Shown piece after piece: positions 34,991-43,512 of a stretch of DNA of 56,653 nucleotides (the stretch's first letter is position 1; each line of letters starts with the position of its first letter). Both the position numbers and the translations under genes were made by a program. A model generated the notes under the pieces. It had not been told where the DNA came from and searched no databases. It worked only from the letters and a program-made list of their open reading frames with translations. This stretch comes from an uncultured Collinsella sp. (GTDB taxonomy: Bacteria > Actinomycetota > Coriobacteriia > Coriobacteriales > Coriobacteriaceae): positions 1 through 56,653 of the forward strand of contig CAKUFD010000012.1 of the NCBI GenBank assembly GCA_934647195.1, written 5' to 3'.

Positions 34991-35104
34991 GGTAGATCTC
35001 CTTCCAATGGGACTTCCTTCTACTCAACATCCTAGCGTAATTCGATGCTTAGCAAACAGATTTTAGCCGCATGTCCCATATTCAGGCGAAACATTACCAA
35101 TACG

Positions 35105-35596
35105 TTACTCTTCGCTGCCCTCGTACTCCTCGGGCGTCAAAACGTCCTCGATACGCAAGTTGATGCCTGCGACCTCAAGGCCGGTCATAGCGCCAAGACG
35201 CTCGGTAACGCGCTCCTTGACCTCTTCGAAAATGTCGGGAGCATACGCACCGTACTCGATGATCACCGAGATGTTCACCACAACGCGATTGTCGTCGGTG
35301 ACCTCCACGCTCACGCCTTTGGTGAGGTTCTCGGCGCCAAACTGCTCCTGCACAAAGTGCATGAGGTTGCCCTTCATGCCCAGCACGTGAGGTACCTCGC
35401 GCGTAGCCATGGCAACGATCTTCTCGATCACGCCGTTGGAATAGGTGAGCGAATCTTCGGACTCGACGAGCTCCTCGTCTTCATCATCGGCATCCACCGT
35501 CGCGATGGAGCCGTCCTCGGGCTCAACCGCCACCGCGACGAACTCCTCAACCTGATCTTGCGTATCCTCGCTGTTGGTCTGCTCAATCTCCGCCAT
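35105..35596 (-). CDS. Asp23/Gls24 family envelope stress response protein
   Basis: A 163-residue protein. An acidic N-terminal tail (about 1-50, with VDADDEDEELVES) precedes the Asp23 domain (YSNGVIEKIVAMATREVPHV, NISVIIEYGAYAPDIFEEVKERV, VAGINLRIEDVLTPEE). AGGAG precedes the start. Asp23 proteins sit at the membrane through the AmaP anchor, whose gene is upstream in the same operon. Confidence 0.9.
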   Translation of the reverse strand: MAEIEQTNSEDTQDQVEEFVAVAVEPEDGSIATVDADDEDEELVESEDSLTYSNGVIEKIVAMATREVPHVLGMKGNLMHFVQEQFGAENLTKGVSVEVTDDNRVVVNISVIIEYGAYAPDIFEEVKERVTERLGAMTGLEVAGINLRIEDVLTPEEYEGSEE

Positions 35597-35616
35597 GAGA
35601 TACTCCTGCCTTGGCC

Positions 35617-35997
35617 TTAGTGCCTGTCAAATAACTTGCCAAAAAAGTTGACGATCGCGTTGTCACCGTCGCGGACCTGCCCCAGTGTGGCACCCACGAA
35701 CACGAAAACCGCGATAACGATCGTGTTCCACAGGCCCAAAATCAAGATGAGCGCCGCGAGCACGAAGCCGATGAATCCGTAAAGAACCGTATGGGGGTGC
35801 GAGCGCGCATAGCGCCACATGAGCATGCCCAGGCCGCGGATGAATCCCGCCGCCTCGTGGAAATCAATCTCATCGTCTGCGGGCGTGGAGCCATCGGGCA
35901 TCTGCGACGCTGCCGCGCCAGCTTTCGTCTCGTCCTGGGACTCGATGGTCAGACGAGGCTTGGACGCCTTGGACGTTTGCTTGCCGGGTTTACTCAC
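35617..35997 (-). CDS. DUF2273 small membrane protein
   Basis: A 126-residue protein with a GTG start at 35997 (AGGAGG eight bases upstream), overlapping the amaP stop by 8 bp. An N-terminal basic/polar region (about 1-65) is followed by two membrane segments (HTVLYGFIGFVLAALILILGL and WNTIVIAVFVFVGATLGQV). DUF2273 proteins accompany amaP and asp23 in Gram-positive operons. Reported start sites upstream would lack a ribosome binding site. Confidence 0.85.
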   Translation of the reverse strand: MSKPGKQTSKASKPRLTIESQDETKAGAAASQMPDGSTPADDEIDFHEAAGFIRGLGMLMWRYARSHPHTVLYGFIGFVLAALILILGLWNTIVIAVFVFVGATLGQVRDGDNAIVNFFGKLFDRH

Positions 35998-36532
35998 GAG
36001 TGACCTCCTGAGTCGTAATCGTGGTCTTACTGGGAAGGAAGCGCACGCGCACGGTTGCGCCCGTGGCTCCAAGCATGGTGTCGAGCGCTTGAGTTACGCG
36101 CGCCTGGATGCGCTGCGCACGCTCGGTCAGGTTATCTCTGCCAAGTGCGATGGCGTCGATACGAACGCGCACTTGATCGGCATCGCGGCCGACCACGCGG
36201 CCCTCAACCGACTCGATAAGCGCCGTAGGGTCCTGCGCCGCCGAACGCGCCACCGACTCGATAGCGGCGAGGCTCACCTCAATGTCGGGATTCGCCTGCG
36301 GGTGCACGCACGTCACGGCACGACGGTGCGCCATCATGCGAATCGCCGCAACCAGGGTGCCCAGGCCCAAGATGACCATACATACGAGCAAGAGGATGCG
36401 CACCGCGGGTTTTTGAAACAAAACCTCGATGTTGCGCGCCGCGGGCGAAAACAGATAACCGGCGAACATGGCAATGACCAAGGCACCTGAAAGCAGGTAG
36501 ATAAGCGCGAGAATTCTTCTCAGTGCCCGCAT
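35990..36532 (-). CDS. amaP: alkaline shock response membrane anchor protein AmaP
   Basis: A 180-residue protein with two membrane segments (about 8-28 and 44-64), then an Asp23-like soluble part with VSLAAIESVARSAAQDPTALIESVEGRVVG. AmaP anchors Asp23 to the membrane. First gene of amaP - DUF2273 - asp23, with overlapping or closely spaced frames. Confidence 0.85.
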   Translation of the reverse strand: MRALRRILALIYLLSGALVIAMFAGYLFSPAARNIEVLFQKPAVRILLLVCMVILGLGTLVAAIRMMAHRRAVTCVHPQANPDIEVSLAAIESVARSAAQDPTALIESVEGRVVGRDADQVRVRIDAIALGRDNLTERAQRIQARVTQALDTMLGATGATVRVRFLPSKTTITTQEVTRE

Positions 36533-36638
36533 GCCCTGTTCCTTTCGTCCAATAACTCAACAGCCTTAAGGCTCTCATATACCCGTATAGCCCGCGCGTG
36601 TTGCGCGTCGCAACAGCTCTTTAAGAATAAACGAATCA

Positions 36639-36671
36639 GGCCGGGTCTGTGTAAATCACACAGACCCGGCC
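36639..36671. terminator. strong hairpin between amaP and yebC
   Basis: A 14-bp perfect stem GGCCGGGTCTGTGT (36639-36652) / ACACAGACCCGGCC (36658-36671) with a 5-base loop. On the minus strand it follows the yebC stop by about 40 bp. The tail is only moderately T-rich, so it is a likely but not classical terminator. Confidence 0.6.
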
Positions 36672-36712
36672 CGATAACAATCCTGTCACATTGCGCAACG
36701 GCGCAACGGTGC

Positions 36713-37519
36713 CTACTCCTCCTCGAGAGCGGCGATGACCTCGTCGGTCATGTCCATGGTGTGGTACACATCCTGGACGTCGTCGAGCTCCTCAAGACGG
36801 TCAACCAGACGCTGAACCTTCTTGGCGTCGGCGCCGGAGACCTCGGTCGGGGTGGTGGGAACCATGGTGAGCTCGGAACCCTTGACCTCGATGCCCTGAG
36901 CAGCGAGAGCCTTGGAAACAGCCATCAGGTCGCCGGGGTTGGTCCAAACGACCCACTCGTCGCCGGCGTCCTCGTAGTCCTCGCCACCGGCCTCGGCCAC
37001 GGCCATCATGAACTCATCCTCGTCGCCAGCAGCTCCGTTGGCGATCATGGTCTCCTTCTTGGCATTCGCGTCGAGGATCTCCTTGACAACGACAACCTGG
37101 CCCTTGCGCTCAAACTGGAAGGCAACGGAACCAGAGGTACCCAAGTTGCCACCGGCATGGGAGAAGGCGGAGCGGACATCGGCAGCCGTGCGGTTACGGT
37201 TGTCGGTCAGGCACTCAACGTAGACGGCAACGCCTGCGGGACCGTAACCCTCATAGGAGATGTTCTCGTAAACGGCAGCGTCGGCACCGGCACCAAAGGC
37301 CTTGTCGATAGCAGACTTGATCTTGTCCTTGGGCATGGACTGAGCCTTTGCCTTGTCGACAGCGGCGGCAAGGGAAGCGTTGTTCTCGGGGTTGGGGTCA
37401 TTGCCCAGGCGAGCGGCAACGGTGATGTTACGACTCAGCTTGGAGAACAGGGCAGAACGCTTGGCGTCCTGAGCGCCCTTACGATGCTTGGTAGTGGCCC
37501 ACTTAGAGTGTCCGGACAT
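36713..37519 (-). CDS. yebC: YebC/PmpR family protein
   Basis: A 268-residue protein beginning MSGHSKWATTKHRKGAQDAKRS, with DNRNRTAADVRSAFSHAGGNLGTSGSVAFQFE and the late LVDRLEELDDVQDVYHTMD, all family hallmarks, somewhat longer than usual. YebC proteins act in transcription or in ribosome rescue at proline stretches. GGAGA precedes the start. Confidence 0.96.
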   Translation of the reverse strand: MSGHSKWATTKHRKGAQDAKRSALFSKLSRNITVAARLGNDPNPENNASLAAAVDKAKAQSMPKDKIKSAIDKAFGAGADAAVYENISYEGYGPAGVAVYVECLTDNRNRTAADVRSAFSHAGGNLGTSGSVAFQFERKGQVVVVKEILDANAKKETMIANGAAGDEDEFMMAVAEAGGEDYEDAGDEWVVWTNPGDLMAVSKALAAQGIEVKGSELTMVPTTPTEVSGADAKKVQRLVDRLEELDDVQDVYHTMDMTDEVIAALEEE

Positions 37520-37730
37520 TCGAGTCTCCTTCTACACGATCACACCCGCGCGGGTGCATCGCGCGAGGATTGCAAACATATGGAGAGCATGATATACCAC
37601 GCGCCGCGCGTGATAAAGTCCTCTCTTTTGCCTGCACGCAATCGCTACGCGCAACGCGCCATCCCCCGCGATATGGACAGGGGCCATAATGGCTATACTG
37701 TGGTGCAACGCAAAGCCGAAAGGAGCACCC

Positions 37731-38204
37731 ATGTCATCAGCTAAGCGCCAAAACGTCATCAGCTGGGACGAGTTCTTCATGCGCGTGGCCATTGCCGCAC
37801 AGCTCAGGAGCAAAGACCCCAACACGCAGGTGGGCGCTTGCATCGCAAGCACAAACCACCGCATCCTCTCGGTGGGCTACAACGGAACGCCCTCTGCCCT
37901 CAACGACGACGATTTTCCCTGGGGCACCTCGGACGACCCGCTCGAGGACAAACACAACTACGTGGTGCACGCCGAGGCAAATGCCGTGCTCAACTACCGC
38001 GGCAGCCTGCGCGACCTCGAGGGCTCCACGGTCTACGTGACGCTCTTCCCCTGCCACGATTGCGCGAAGATTCTCGCACAGGTGGGCATCGGCGAGGTGG
38101 TCTACCTCGACAACAAATACGCCGATACCGACGACGGGCGCATCAGCCGCCGCATCCTCGATTCCTGCGGCATCACCTACCGGCAGGTTCTCGTCGACGC
38201 ATAA
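37731..38204 (+). CDS. deoxycytidylate (dCMP) deaminase
   Basis: A 157-residue ComEB-type deaminase. The zinc site is VVHAEANAVLNY (His-Ala-Glu) plus LFPCHDCAK (two Cys); DPNTQVGACI and YNGTPSAL are also typical. It makes dUMP for dTMP synthesis. The start at 37731 has AAAGGAG upstream. Confidence 0.94.
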   Translation: MSSAKRQNVISWDEFFMRVAIAAQLRSKDPNTQVGACIASTNHRILSVGYNGTPSALNDDDFPWGTSDDPLEDKHNYVVHAEANAVLNYRGSLRDLEGSTVYVTLFPCHDCAKILAQVGIGEVVYLDNKYADTDDGRISRRILDSCGITYRQVLVDA

Positions 38205-38210
38205 TCATAG

Positions 38211-38256
38211 CGACGCCCCCGCATCCAGCAAATCATACGGATGCGGGGGCGCTTTG
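38211..38256 (+). terminator. terminator of the dCMP deaminase gene
   Basis: Stem CGCCCCCGCATCC (38214-38226) / GGATGCGGGGGCG (38239-38251) followed by CTTTGTT, seven bases after the stop codon. Confidence 0.8.
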
Positions 38257-38306
38257 TTCCGAACGACAACGGCGCCGCAAGATGGCTGCACCGTTGCCTT
38301 TTTCTG

Positions 38307-39128
38307 CTATTTCTCCAAGTAATCACACTGCGGGCGCGCCTTGCGCTGCGCGCAGACGATTAGCACCACGCCCACCACCACAAGCGGCAGGGAAAGCAAC
38401 TGGCCCATGGTGATGACGCCGCCCAAGAGGTATCCCAGCTGGGCGTCGGGCACGCGCACGAACTCGATCAGGAATCGCACGATGCCGTAGCCCATCACGA
38501 AGACGCCCATAAACGTACCCTGCGGCAGCACGGGTTTGCGGCGACTTAAGATCTGCAATACGCAGAAGAGCACAATGCCCTCGAGCAAAGCCTCGTAGAG
38601 CTGGGACGGATGCCGGGGCATCGTACCCGCGGCACCGCCAAAGGCCACGCCCCATGGCAGATCGGTAGGTTTGCCCCACAGCTCGCCGTTCACGAAGTTC
38701 GCAAAGCGACCGAGCATGAGCGCGAGCGGGGCTCCGCATACCGCAAGGTCAGCAATGGTCCATGCCGAGATCTTGTAGATATGGCACGCGATGGTTCCGC
38801 CCACGATGCCGCCCACCAGGCCGCCATGGAAGCTCATGCCGCCCTCGTTGACGGCGAAGACCTCAAGCGGATGCGCCAAGTAGTAGCCGCCGCCATAAAA
38901 GACAACGTAAAACAGGCGGGCGCCAATAATCAAGCCAAAGACCACACCTACGACCACGCTCACCAGGTCGTCGATGGTCAGATGAAGACCCCAGCGTCGC
39001 TGTGTGCGATACATCACCACGCCCGTGATGATAGCCCCCACGATATAGGCGATTCCGTACCAGTAGATCGTGATGGGACCGGCCGATATCGCCACGGGAT
39101 CCAAGCTTTGATACAACTCGTTGAGCAC
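38307..39128 (-). CDS. lgt: prolipoprotein diacylglyceryl transferase
   Basis: A 273-residue integral membrane enzyme that adds diacylglycerol to lipobox cysteines. It has YWYGIAYIVGA, GARLFYVVFYG, the Lgt signature GGMSFHGGLVGGIVG (catalytic His) and GRFANFVNGELWGKP, then RHPSQLYEALLEG. About seven membrane segments. The lipoprotein at 40018 is a probable substrate. Confidence 0.96.
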   Translation of the reverse strand: MLNELYQSLDPVAISAGPITIYWYGIAYIVGAIITGVVMYRTQRRWGLHLTIDDLVSVVVGVVFGLIIGARLFYVVFYGGGYYLAHPLEVFAVNEGGMSFHGGLVGGIVGGTIACHIYKISAWTIADLAVCGAPLALMLGRFANFVNGELWGKPTDLPWGVAFGGAAGTMPRHPSQLYEALLEGIVLFCVLQILSRRKPVLPQGTFMGVFVMGYGIVRFLIEFVRVPDAQLGYLLGGVITMGQLLSLPLVVVGVVLIVCAQRKARPQCDYLEK

Positions 39129-39280
39129 GATGTCCTCTTGTCTCTAACGTTGTCGTCGCCAAATGTCGCTGGCGTTATACCAAGCGGGCGCCCGCTTGAT
39201 GCGAACGCCCATGGCTTAGATGCGCCCGCAGCCCCTCAACGGGGCGGGCACAGATCGAATCAAATCAGATTGCCAGTGGC

Positions 39281-39559
39281 CTAGAACGGCTCGTACTCGT
39301 CCAGCATGTCTGCAGCCTCGCCAGGAAGATTGGTGGCAACAACGCGCGTGACGCCGGGCACATGCTCCTTCAAAACGCGCTCGATGCCCATAGAGAGCGT
39401 GAGCTGGCTCATGGGGCAACCGGCGCAAGCACCCTGCAGCTCCAGCGACACCACGCCGTCCTCGTCAACACCCACATACTCGAGGTCGCCGCCATCGGCC
39501 TGAAGGTTAGGACGAATCTCGTCGAGGACCTTCTTGAGATATTCTTCATCAACAGCCAC
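39281..39559 (-). CDS. NifU-like Fe-S cluster scaffold domain protein
   Basis: A 92-residue single NifU C-terminal domain: VLDEIRPNLQADGGDLEYVGVDEDGVVSLELQG, then the CAGCPMS cluster-binding motif. A GTG start at 39559 is chosen because AAAGGAG lies five bases before it; the ATG at 39574 would place that site inside the gene. It supplies or stores Fe-S clusters. Confidence 0.9.
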   Translation of the reverse strand: MAVDEEYLKKVLDEIRPNLQADGGDLEYVGVDEDGVVSLELQGACAGCPMSQLTLSMGIERVLKEHVPGVTRVVATNLPGEAADMLDEYEPF

Positions 39560-40017
39560 AGGGGCTCCTTTCATCTTGATACTGCGCGTTGGCGCTCATG
39601 CCGCCGGCGCTCCTGCATCATATGCATCCATATAGTACATGCTTGCGTACCCATACGCGAGGTCGCGCTCGCCATGAGTTTGCGATTCTCCGCCATTTTT
39701 CACAGAGCGAAAACGCGTGCCGTAATGCCATCTCTGTTCGGGGCGGCCGCCGTCGCGTCTCCCGGTGGGAGCCGCCCGCAGCGACAGTTGCCCGCAATGA
39801 AAGCCGCGCGCCAAAAAATAAACACCCGCTGCCTCAAGATTAACAATTGGTAACAAACGCTCGACCGTTGACCTTTATTTCCGCACTATTGAGCACGCAT
39901 ACGTATGATATTGAACATCACACGCGGTATCTTAAGCGTTATGCACGCGGCAGTCGGATGGCCCGAATAAACGCCCGCGCGACAGCTTTTGCCAACGACT
40001 TGAAAGGGTTGATTTCC
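39560..40017. other. non-coding gap upstream of the ABC importer
   Basis: About 458 bp between the NifU-like gene and the lipoprotein gene. Short frames here lack ribosome binding sites. A -35-like TTGACC lies at about 39868, without a convincing -10. I see no T-box or riboswitch-like structure. Confidence 0.4.
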
Positions 40018-41007
40018 ATGGCGAACATCAGCAGAAGGAACTTCATCGCCAGCGCAGGCCTGCTTCTGGCAGGCACGCTTGTGGGCTGCGGTTCCAACAG
40101 CTCCTCCACCGGCAGCGCCGCAGGTTCTGCAGCCTCTGGCACCACCTACACCATCGGCGTGATTCAGCTCACCGAGCACAGCGCGCTCGACGCCGCCAAC
40201 GAAGGCTTTGTCGAGGCCCTCGAGAAAAGCGGCCTGAACGTCAAGTTCGACCAGCAAAACGCTCAGAACGACCAGTCCGCCTGCCAGACCATCAGCTCTA
40301 AGTTCGTAAGCGACGGCGTCGACCTCATCTACGCTATCGCCACGCCCGCCGCACAGGCTGCCGCTGCCGCCACCTCCGATATCCCCATCGTGGGCTGCGC
40401 CATCACCGACTACGCCGCTTCCGGCCTCGTGCAGGACAACGACAAGCCCGGCACCAACGTCACCGGCGCTTCCGACCTCACCCCGGTTGCCGAGCAGCTC
40501 GAAATGATGCAGAAGGTGCTGCCCGACGTCAAGAAGGTCGGCCTGCTCTACTGCACCGCCGAGTCCAACTCCAGCGTCCAGATCGAGGCCGCCAAGGAGG
40601 AGCTCGACAAGCTCGGCATCGAGTACGACGACTTCACCGTCTCCAGCTCCAACGAGATTCAATCCGTTGTCGAATCCGCCGTGGGCAAGGTCGACGCGCT
40701 GTACTCCCCCACCGACAACACCATCGCCGCAGGCGCCGCGCAGGTTGGCCAGATTTGCAAGGAGAACAAGCTCCCGTTCATCGCTGGCGAGGAAGGCATG
40801 TGCAACGCCGGCGGCGTGTTCACCCTCTCCATCAACTACAAGGATCTGGGCCGCGCCGCAGGCGAGATGGCCATCAAGATCTTGAAGGGTGAGGCTAAGC
40901 CCGAGGACATGCCTATCGAGCACCTTTCCACCAAGGACCTCGTCGTGGTGAAGAACGACGAGATGGCCGAGGCTATCGGCGTCGACCTCTCCGCCCTCGA
41001 CGCCTAA
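40018..41007 (+). CDS. ABC transporter substrate-binding lipoprotein (TrpX-like)
   Basis: A 329-residue lipoprotein with signal MANISRRNFIASAGLLLAG and lipobox LVGC (cleavage before the Cys at about 24), then a serine/glycine linker. The mature part matches the ABC_sub_bind (PF04392) type: TYTIGVIQLTEHSALD, VGCAITDYAASGL, GLLYCTAESNSSVQIEAAKEEL and LPFIAGEEGMCNAGGV. The family imports amino acids, such as tryptophan or tyrosine, or other small ligands. First gene of a three-gene importer; the ligand is unknown. Confidence 0.9.
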   Translation: MANISRRNFIASAGLLLAGTLVGCGSNSSSTGSAAGSAASGTTYTIGVIQLTEHSALDAANEGFVEALEKSGLNVKFDQQNAQNDQSACQTISSKFVSDGVDLIYAIATPAAQAAAAATSDIPIVGCAITDYAASGLVQDNDKPGTNVTGASDLTPVAEQLEMMQKVLPDVKKVGLLYCTAESNSSVQIEAAKEELDKLGIEYDDFTVSSSNEIQSVVESAVGKVDALYSPTDNTIAAGAAQVGQICKENKLPFIAGEEGMCNAGGVFTLSINYKDLGRAAGEMAIKILKGEAKPEDMPIEHLSTKDLVVVKNDEMAEAIGVDLSALDA

Positions 41008-41181
41008 GGTCCGGCGGCGAGCTCGAGCTTTCGCTTGCTACTCTTTGCGCCGCGACGCACCCGCCCATGGGTCCGTCGCGGCGTATTTGATATCCCGCGG
41101 TATTATTGAGCGGTATTTGTATTTTGAGCGCAGCGTCTTTCCGGCGGGACCGCTCCGACATCACATAAGGAGGCACATCGC

Positions 41182-42105
41182 ATGTCCGTCGCATTGCAGG
41201 GCGCCATCTCGCAAGGCATCCTCTGGGGCATCATGGTGCTCGGCGTGTTCATCACGTTCCGCCTACTCGACATCCCCGATATGACCGTTGACGGCAGCTT
41301 CGCCCTGGGCGGAAGCGTCGTGGCGGTGCTTATCGTCAATGCCCATGTTCACCCCGCCGTAGCCATTCTTGCCGGCATGGTTGCAGGAGGCTTGGCAGGA
41401 GCCGTCACGGGCGTTCTCACCACAGTGTTTGAGATTCCCGCCATCCTCGCGGGAATTCTCACCCAGATCTCGCTGTGGTCCATCAACCTGCGCATCATGG
41501 GCAAGTCGAACACCCCGCTTTTGGCTAACGACACGATCTTTTCCGACGTCTCCAAGCTGACGGGACTGCCGCAAAGCACCGTCTCGGCCCTCATGGGCAT
41601 CATCATCGCTATCGTTATCGTGGCAGCGCTTTATTGGTTCTTTGGCACCGAGATCGGCTCTGCCTTGCGTGCCACCGGCAATAACGAAGACATGATTCGT
41701 GCGCTCGGCGTCAACACCAACCGCACCAAGATGATCGCCCTCGTGCTCTCCAACGCGCTTGTGGGCCTTTCGGGCGGCCTTATCTGCCAGAGCCAGAAGT
41801 ACGCCGATATCGGCATGGGTACCGGCGCTATCGTCATCGGCCTTGCCGCCATCGTCATCGGCGAGGTTCTGGGGCGCTTGCTGCCCGGCGGCCTCACCAA
41901 GTTCGGTGCACGCCTTGCAGCCGCCGTCGTAGGCTCTGTGGTCTACTTCCTCATTCGTGCTTTCGTGCTGCAGATGGGCATGGACGCCAACGACATGAAG
42001 TTGCTTTCGGCAATCATCGTCGTGCTTGCGCTGTGCATCCCCGTTGTCTGGGAGAAATACAAACTGCGCAGCTCTTACTCGAGGGGAGATGATCAGGATG
42101 CTTAA
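41182..42105 (+). CDS. ABC transporter permease
   Basis: A 307-residue membrane protein of the branched-chain-type permease family (PF02653), with about eight segments. It shows RLLDIPDMTVDGSFALGGSVVAV, AGALTGVLTT-like helices, and ALRATGNNEDMIRALGVNTNRTK, the loop that contacts the ATPase. AAGGAGG precedes the start. It overlaps the ATPase start by 8 bp. Confidence 0.92.
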   Translation: MSVALQGAISQGILWGIMVLGVFITFRLLDIPDMTVDGSFALGGSVVAVLIVNAHVHPAVAILAGMVAGGLAGAVTGVLTTVFEIPAILAGILTQISLWSINLRIMGKSNTPLLANDTIFSDVSKLTGLPQSTVSALMGIIIAIVIVAALYWFFGTEIGSALRATGNNEDMIRALGVNTNRTKMIALVLSNALVGLSGGLICQSQKYADIGMGTGAIVIGLAAIVIGEVLGRLLPGGLTKFGARLAAAVVGSVVYFLIRAFVLQMGMDANDMKLLSAIIVVLALCIPVVWEKYKLRSSYSRGDDQDA

Positions 42106-42892
42106 GCTCTCCCACGTCAAAAAGACATTCAACAAGGGCACCGTCACCGAGAAGCGCGCCCTCACCGGCGTCGACCTTGTCCTTAACGATGGCGACTTCG
42201 TTACCGTAATCGGCGGCAACGGTGCCGGTAAGTCCACGCTGCTCAACATGATTGCCGGCGTGTATCCGCTCGACTCGGGCGTAATCGAGCTCGACGGTAA
42301 AGACATCTCGCGCATGACCGAGCCTCAACGCGCCAAGTATCTGGGCCGCGTGTTCCAGGACCCTATGCGCGGCACCGCCGCCGACATGCAGATCGTCGAG
42401 AACCTGGCGCTCGCCAAACGCCGCGGCCTGCATCGCGGTCTTGCCTGGGGTGTCACCAAGGAGGAGAAAGCGGAGTTTCCGGCACTTCTCAAGAAGCTCG
42501 ACCTGGGCCTCGACACGCGCATGGAAGCCAAGGTCGGTTTGCTTTCGGGCGGTCAGCGCCAGGCCCTTACCCTGCTAATGGCCACGCTCACACAGCCCAA
42601 GCTCCTGCTGCTCGACGAGCACACCGCAGCGCTTGACCCCAAAACGGCATCCAAGGTCCTTGGGCTCACCGAAGAGATCGTCGCCGAGAACAATCTCACC
42701 ACGCTGATGGTCACGCACAACATGAATGATGCCATCCGCCTGGGCAACCGCCTTATCATGATGCACGAAGGCCACGTTATCTACGATGTTGCCGGGGAAG
42801 AGAAGAAATCGCTCACCGTGCCTGATCTTCTGCAGAAATTCGAAGAGGTCAGCGGCGGCGAATTCGCCAACGACCGCATGCTGCTGAGCTAA
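42098..42892 (+). CDS. ABC transporter ATP-binding protein
   Basis: A 264-residue ATPase. Walker A GGNGAGKST (about 39-47), Q-loop, signature LSGGQRQAL (about 150), Walker B LLLLDEHTA and the H-loop VTHNM are all present. The start at 42098 overlaps the permease stop; GGGGAG about ten bases upstream supports it, with ATG 42089 as alternative. It energises the importer above. Confidence 0.94.
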   Translation: MLKLSHVKKTFNKGTVTEKRALTGVDLVLNDGDFVTVIGGNGAGKSTLLNMIAGVYPLDSGVIELDGKDISRMTEPQRAKYLGRVFQDPMRGTAADMQIVENLALAKRRGLHRGLAWGVTKEEKAEFPALLKKLDLGLDTRMEAKVGLLSGGQRQALTLLMATLTQPKLLLLDEHTAALDPKTASKVLGLTEEIVAENNLTTLMVTHNMNDAIRLGNRLIMMHEGHVIYDVAGEEKKSLTVPDLLQKFEEVSGGEFANDRMLLS

Positions 42893-42944
42893 TTCGAGCG
42901 CACATGCGTGCCCGTAAGAGATGCGATTCCAAGCAGCCCGTTTT

Positions 42945-42980
42945 ATGGGGCGCCGAAGCTACTTCGGCGCCCCATTTTTA
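42945..42980 (+). terminator. rho-independent terminator of the ABC importer operon
   Basis: A 14-bp perfect stem ATGGGGCGCCGAAG (42945-42958) / CTTCGGCGCCCCAT (42962-42975) with a 3-base loop and a following T-run. Confidence 0.93.
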
Positions 42981-42991
42981 GTCGCTTTTTC

Positions 42992-43132
42992 AAAACTCTT
43001 CGAAATAGGTACCCTGTATTGGAAATTCCAAGTAGACCAATTATGTAACCCCCTTCTTTCCTGGGGTTTTACCGCTTAAAACAGCGGTCTACTTTCCAAT
43101 TCCAGTTTAGGGTACCGATTTCGAATTGTTTT
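42992..43132. repeat. structured intergenic repeat, family 1 copy A
   Basis: About 141 bp. Outer inverted ends TTCGAAATAGGTACCCT (42999-43015) and AGGGTACCGATTTCGAA (43109-43125) flank AGTAGACC...GGTCTACT pairing and two inner hairpins, AACCCCC/GGGGTT (43047-43068) and ACCGCT/AGCGGT. It matches copy B in the opposite orientation, including the internal core CCTGGGGTTTT. Confidence 0.7.
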
Positions 43133-43147
43133 TTCTTGGTAGCATTT

Positions 43148-43171
43148 TATCCGGGCGAAATCGCCCGGATA
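43148..43171. repeat. short perfect hairpin between copies A and B
   Basis: TTATCCGGGCGA / TCGCCCGGATAA with a two-base loop, centred at 43159. Confidence 0.6.
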
Positions 43172-43198
43172 ATGCCGGGTGGCTCGATCTTCTTTTCC

Positions 43199-43340
43199 AA
43201 AACTTTTCGAAGTGCGTACCCTAAACTGGAATTGCCGAGTAGGCCCTTCGTTTCCAATAGCAAAACCCCAGGATTACAGGGGGTTAACTATTCGGTATAC
43301 TCAGCTATTTCGATTTAGGGTACGCACTTCGAATTGTTTT
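43199..43340. repeat. structured intergenic repeat, family 1 copy B (inverted)
   Basis: About 142 bp with 20-bp perfect ends TTCGAAGTGCGTACCCTAAA (43206-43225) and TTTAGGGTACGCACTTCGAA (43314-43333). Its reverse complement shares with copy A the ends, the AACCCCC-N6-CCTGGGGTTTT core and the AGTA-ACC block. Stem positions that differ between copies keep pairing (GTGCGTACCC/GGGTACGCAC versus ATAGGTACCC/GGGTACCGAT). Confidence 0.7.
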
Positions 43341-43512
43341 ATTGGAATAGCATTTCGCAAAGGCATTGAACCGGCAAATTTTGCGACAGACTGTTTTAAC
43401 ATGTCCTTCATTTTCAGAAGAACACGGGTGTGCGGGCACGACACTCAAATAAGCCGCAGCAGCTCCCCGAAAAACGGAGAACCGCTGCGACTGCATCCAA
43501 CGTTACGACAGG

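Noticed and set aside
39560..40017. T-box or tryptophan leader upstream of the TrpX-like importer
   Set aside because: No T-box sequence, specifier loop or terminator/antiterminator pair could be made out.
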